DNA of 15,517 nt from Desulfobacteraceae bacterium (lineage in GTDB: Bacteria > Desulfobacterota > Desulfobacteria > Desulfobacterales > Desulfobacteraceae). Within the stretch, counting starts at the first letter, position 1. Each line of letters starts with the position of its first letter. Of the stretch, positions 14,955 to 15,517 are shown piece by piece. The translations under genes were made by a program, and so were the position numbers. Location of the stretch: contig JAGLLQ010000092.1 of the NCBI GenBank assembly GCA_023140455.1, positions 1 to 15,517 on the forward strand, read 5' to 3'. Under the pieces are notes generated by a model. That model had not been told where the DNA came from. It ran no database searches and saw only the letters and a list, made by a program, of their open reading frames with translations.

Positions 14955-15517
14955 ATATTTCTGTAGTTATTCCTGTTAAAAATGAACAAGAGAATGTAAA
15001 AATTCTTACTAACGAAATTGAGGAAGCTCTTACGCCCACAAAAATTCTTTTTGAAATTATCTATGTGGATGATGGCAGTACTGACGAAACTTATAAGGAG
15101 CTAACAAAATTGTCTGTCACGACAATCAGGCATAAATTTTCTTATGGTCAGAGCCAGGCTATCCATACAGGTATTAATATGGCTAAGTATGATTACATTG
15201 TGACCTTGGATGGAGATGGACAGAATAATCCAGCTGATATTCCAAAGTTGATAGATGTATATAAGGATAACAAATTTTTTGGATTTGTAATGGGTGAAAG
15301 GCAGAAGCGACAGGATAATTTGTTAAGGAAAATTTCTTCCAGGGTTGCCAATAAGGTAAGGGGTCGAATGCTAAAGGATGATTCAAATGATAGTGGGTGT
15401 GGTTTGAAAATGGCTCCCAAAAAGATTTGGCTAATGTTACCTTATTTTGATCACATGCATCGTTTCATGCCTACTTTAGCTAAAAGAGAAGGGTTGGAAA
15501 TTGAATTTGTTCCAGTT
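14951..15517 (+). CDS. Glycosyltransferase family 2, DPM1-like, 5' part (continues beyond window)
   Basis: The first 189 residues of a GT-A fold glycosyltransferase; the frame is still open at the window end. The N-terminus ISVVIPVKNEQENV is the usual nucleotide-binding strand. VDDGSTD (39-45) and LDGDGQNNP (86-94), with the metal-binding D87-x-D89, follow. GERQKRQDN (115-123), DSGCGLK (147-153) and FDHMHRFMP (166-174) match the polyprenyl-phosphate-sugar synthase branch (dolichol-phosphate mannose synthase, ArnC, GtrB type). It probably moves a sugar from a nucleotide to undecaprenyl phosphate. Its ATG overlaps the stop of the preceding membrane protein (ATGA), with no separate ribosome-binding site, so the two are translationally coupled. 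Whether C-terminal membrane helices follow cannot be seen. Confidence 0.88.
   Translation, partial: MNISVVIPVKNEQENVKILTNEIEEALTPTKILFEIIYVDDGSTDETYKELTKLSVTTIRHKFSYGQSQAIHTGINMAKYDYIVTLDGDGQNNPADIPKLIDVYKDNKFFGFVMGERQKRQDNLLRKISSRVANKVRGRMLKDDSNDSGCGLKMAPKKIWLMLPYFDHMHRFMPTLAKREGLEIEFVPV

Overview
The window is one continuous plus-strand polysaccharide biosynthesis locus (O-antigen, capsule or exopolysaccharide type) from an AT-rich genome. The undecaprenyl-phosphate sugar transferase, the Wzy/WaaL-type membrane protein and the WbpABDE nucleotide-sugar pathway point to a Gram-negative bacterium. Gene style and the sulfoquinovose-synthase-like gene would suit a sulfate-reducing Desulfobacterota-type organism, but that placement is inference. 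No rRNA, tRNA, CRISPR, insertion sequence or phage gene was seen. Both ends cut through glycosyltransferase genes, so the locus continues on each side.

Layout. (1) 3-611: 3' end of a GT4 glycosyltransferase, followed by a roughly 170-base gap with a hairpin and T-run that probably ends a transcript. (2) 784-4851: wbpB, wbpD, wbpE and wbpA homologues, together enough to convert UDP-GlcNAc to UDP-2,3-diacetamido-2,3-dideoxy-glucuronic acid. The C2 epimerase WbpI that would give the manno isomer is not in the window. (3) 4875-8128: three consecutive short-chain dehydrogenase/reductase sugar-nucleotide enzymes. They are a CapD/WbpM-like 4,6-dehydratase lacking the membrane domain, a close relative of plant SQD1 (UDP-sulfoquinovose synthase), and a GalE-like epimerase that overlaps it by 10 bases. 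(4) 8172-10546: two GT4 glycosyltransferases. (5) 10578-13257: a WbaP/WcaJ-type initiating phosphoglycosyltransferase and a multi-spanning O-antigen polymerase/ligase-type protein. (6) 13290-15517: a large membrane protein that has no normal start codon over its conserved N-terminal part, coupled by an ATGA overlap to a GT2 glycosyltransferase that runs off the end.

Together the genes suggest a Wzx/Wzy-type pathway. The initiating transferase loads the first sugar on undecaprenyl phosphate, GT4 enzymes add sugars that may include the diacetamido-uronic acid and a product of the SDR module, and the Wzy-like protein polymerises or ligates. No flippase (Wzx), chain-length regulator (Wzz) or ABC exporter is present. 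The most interesting points are the SQD1-like gene inside a surface-polysaccharide locus, the tight three-SDR module around it, and the missing start codon of the membrane protein at about 13.3 kb.
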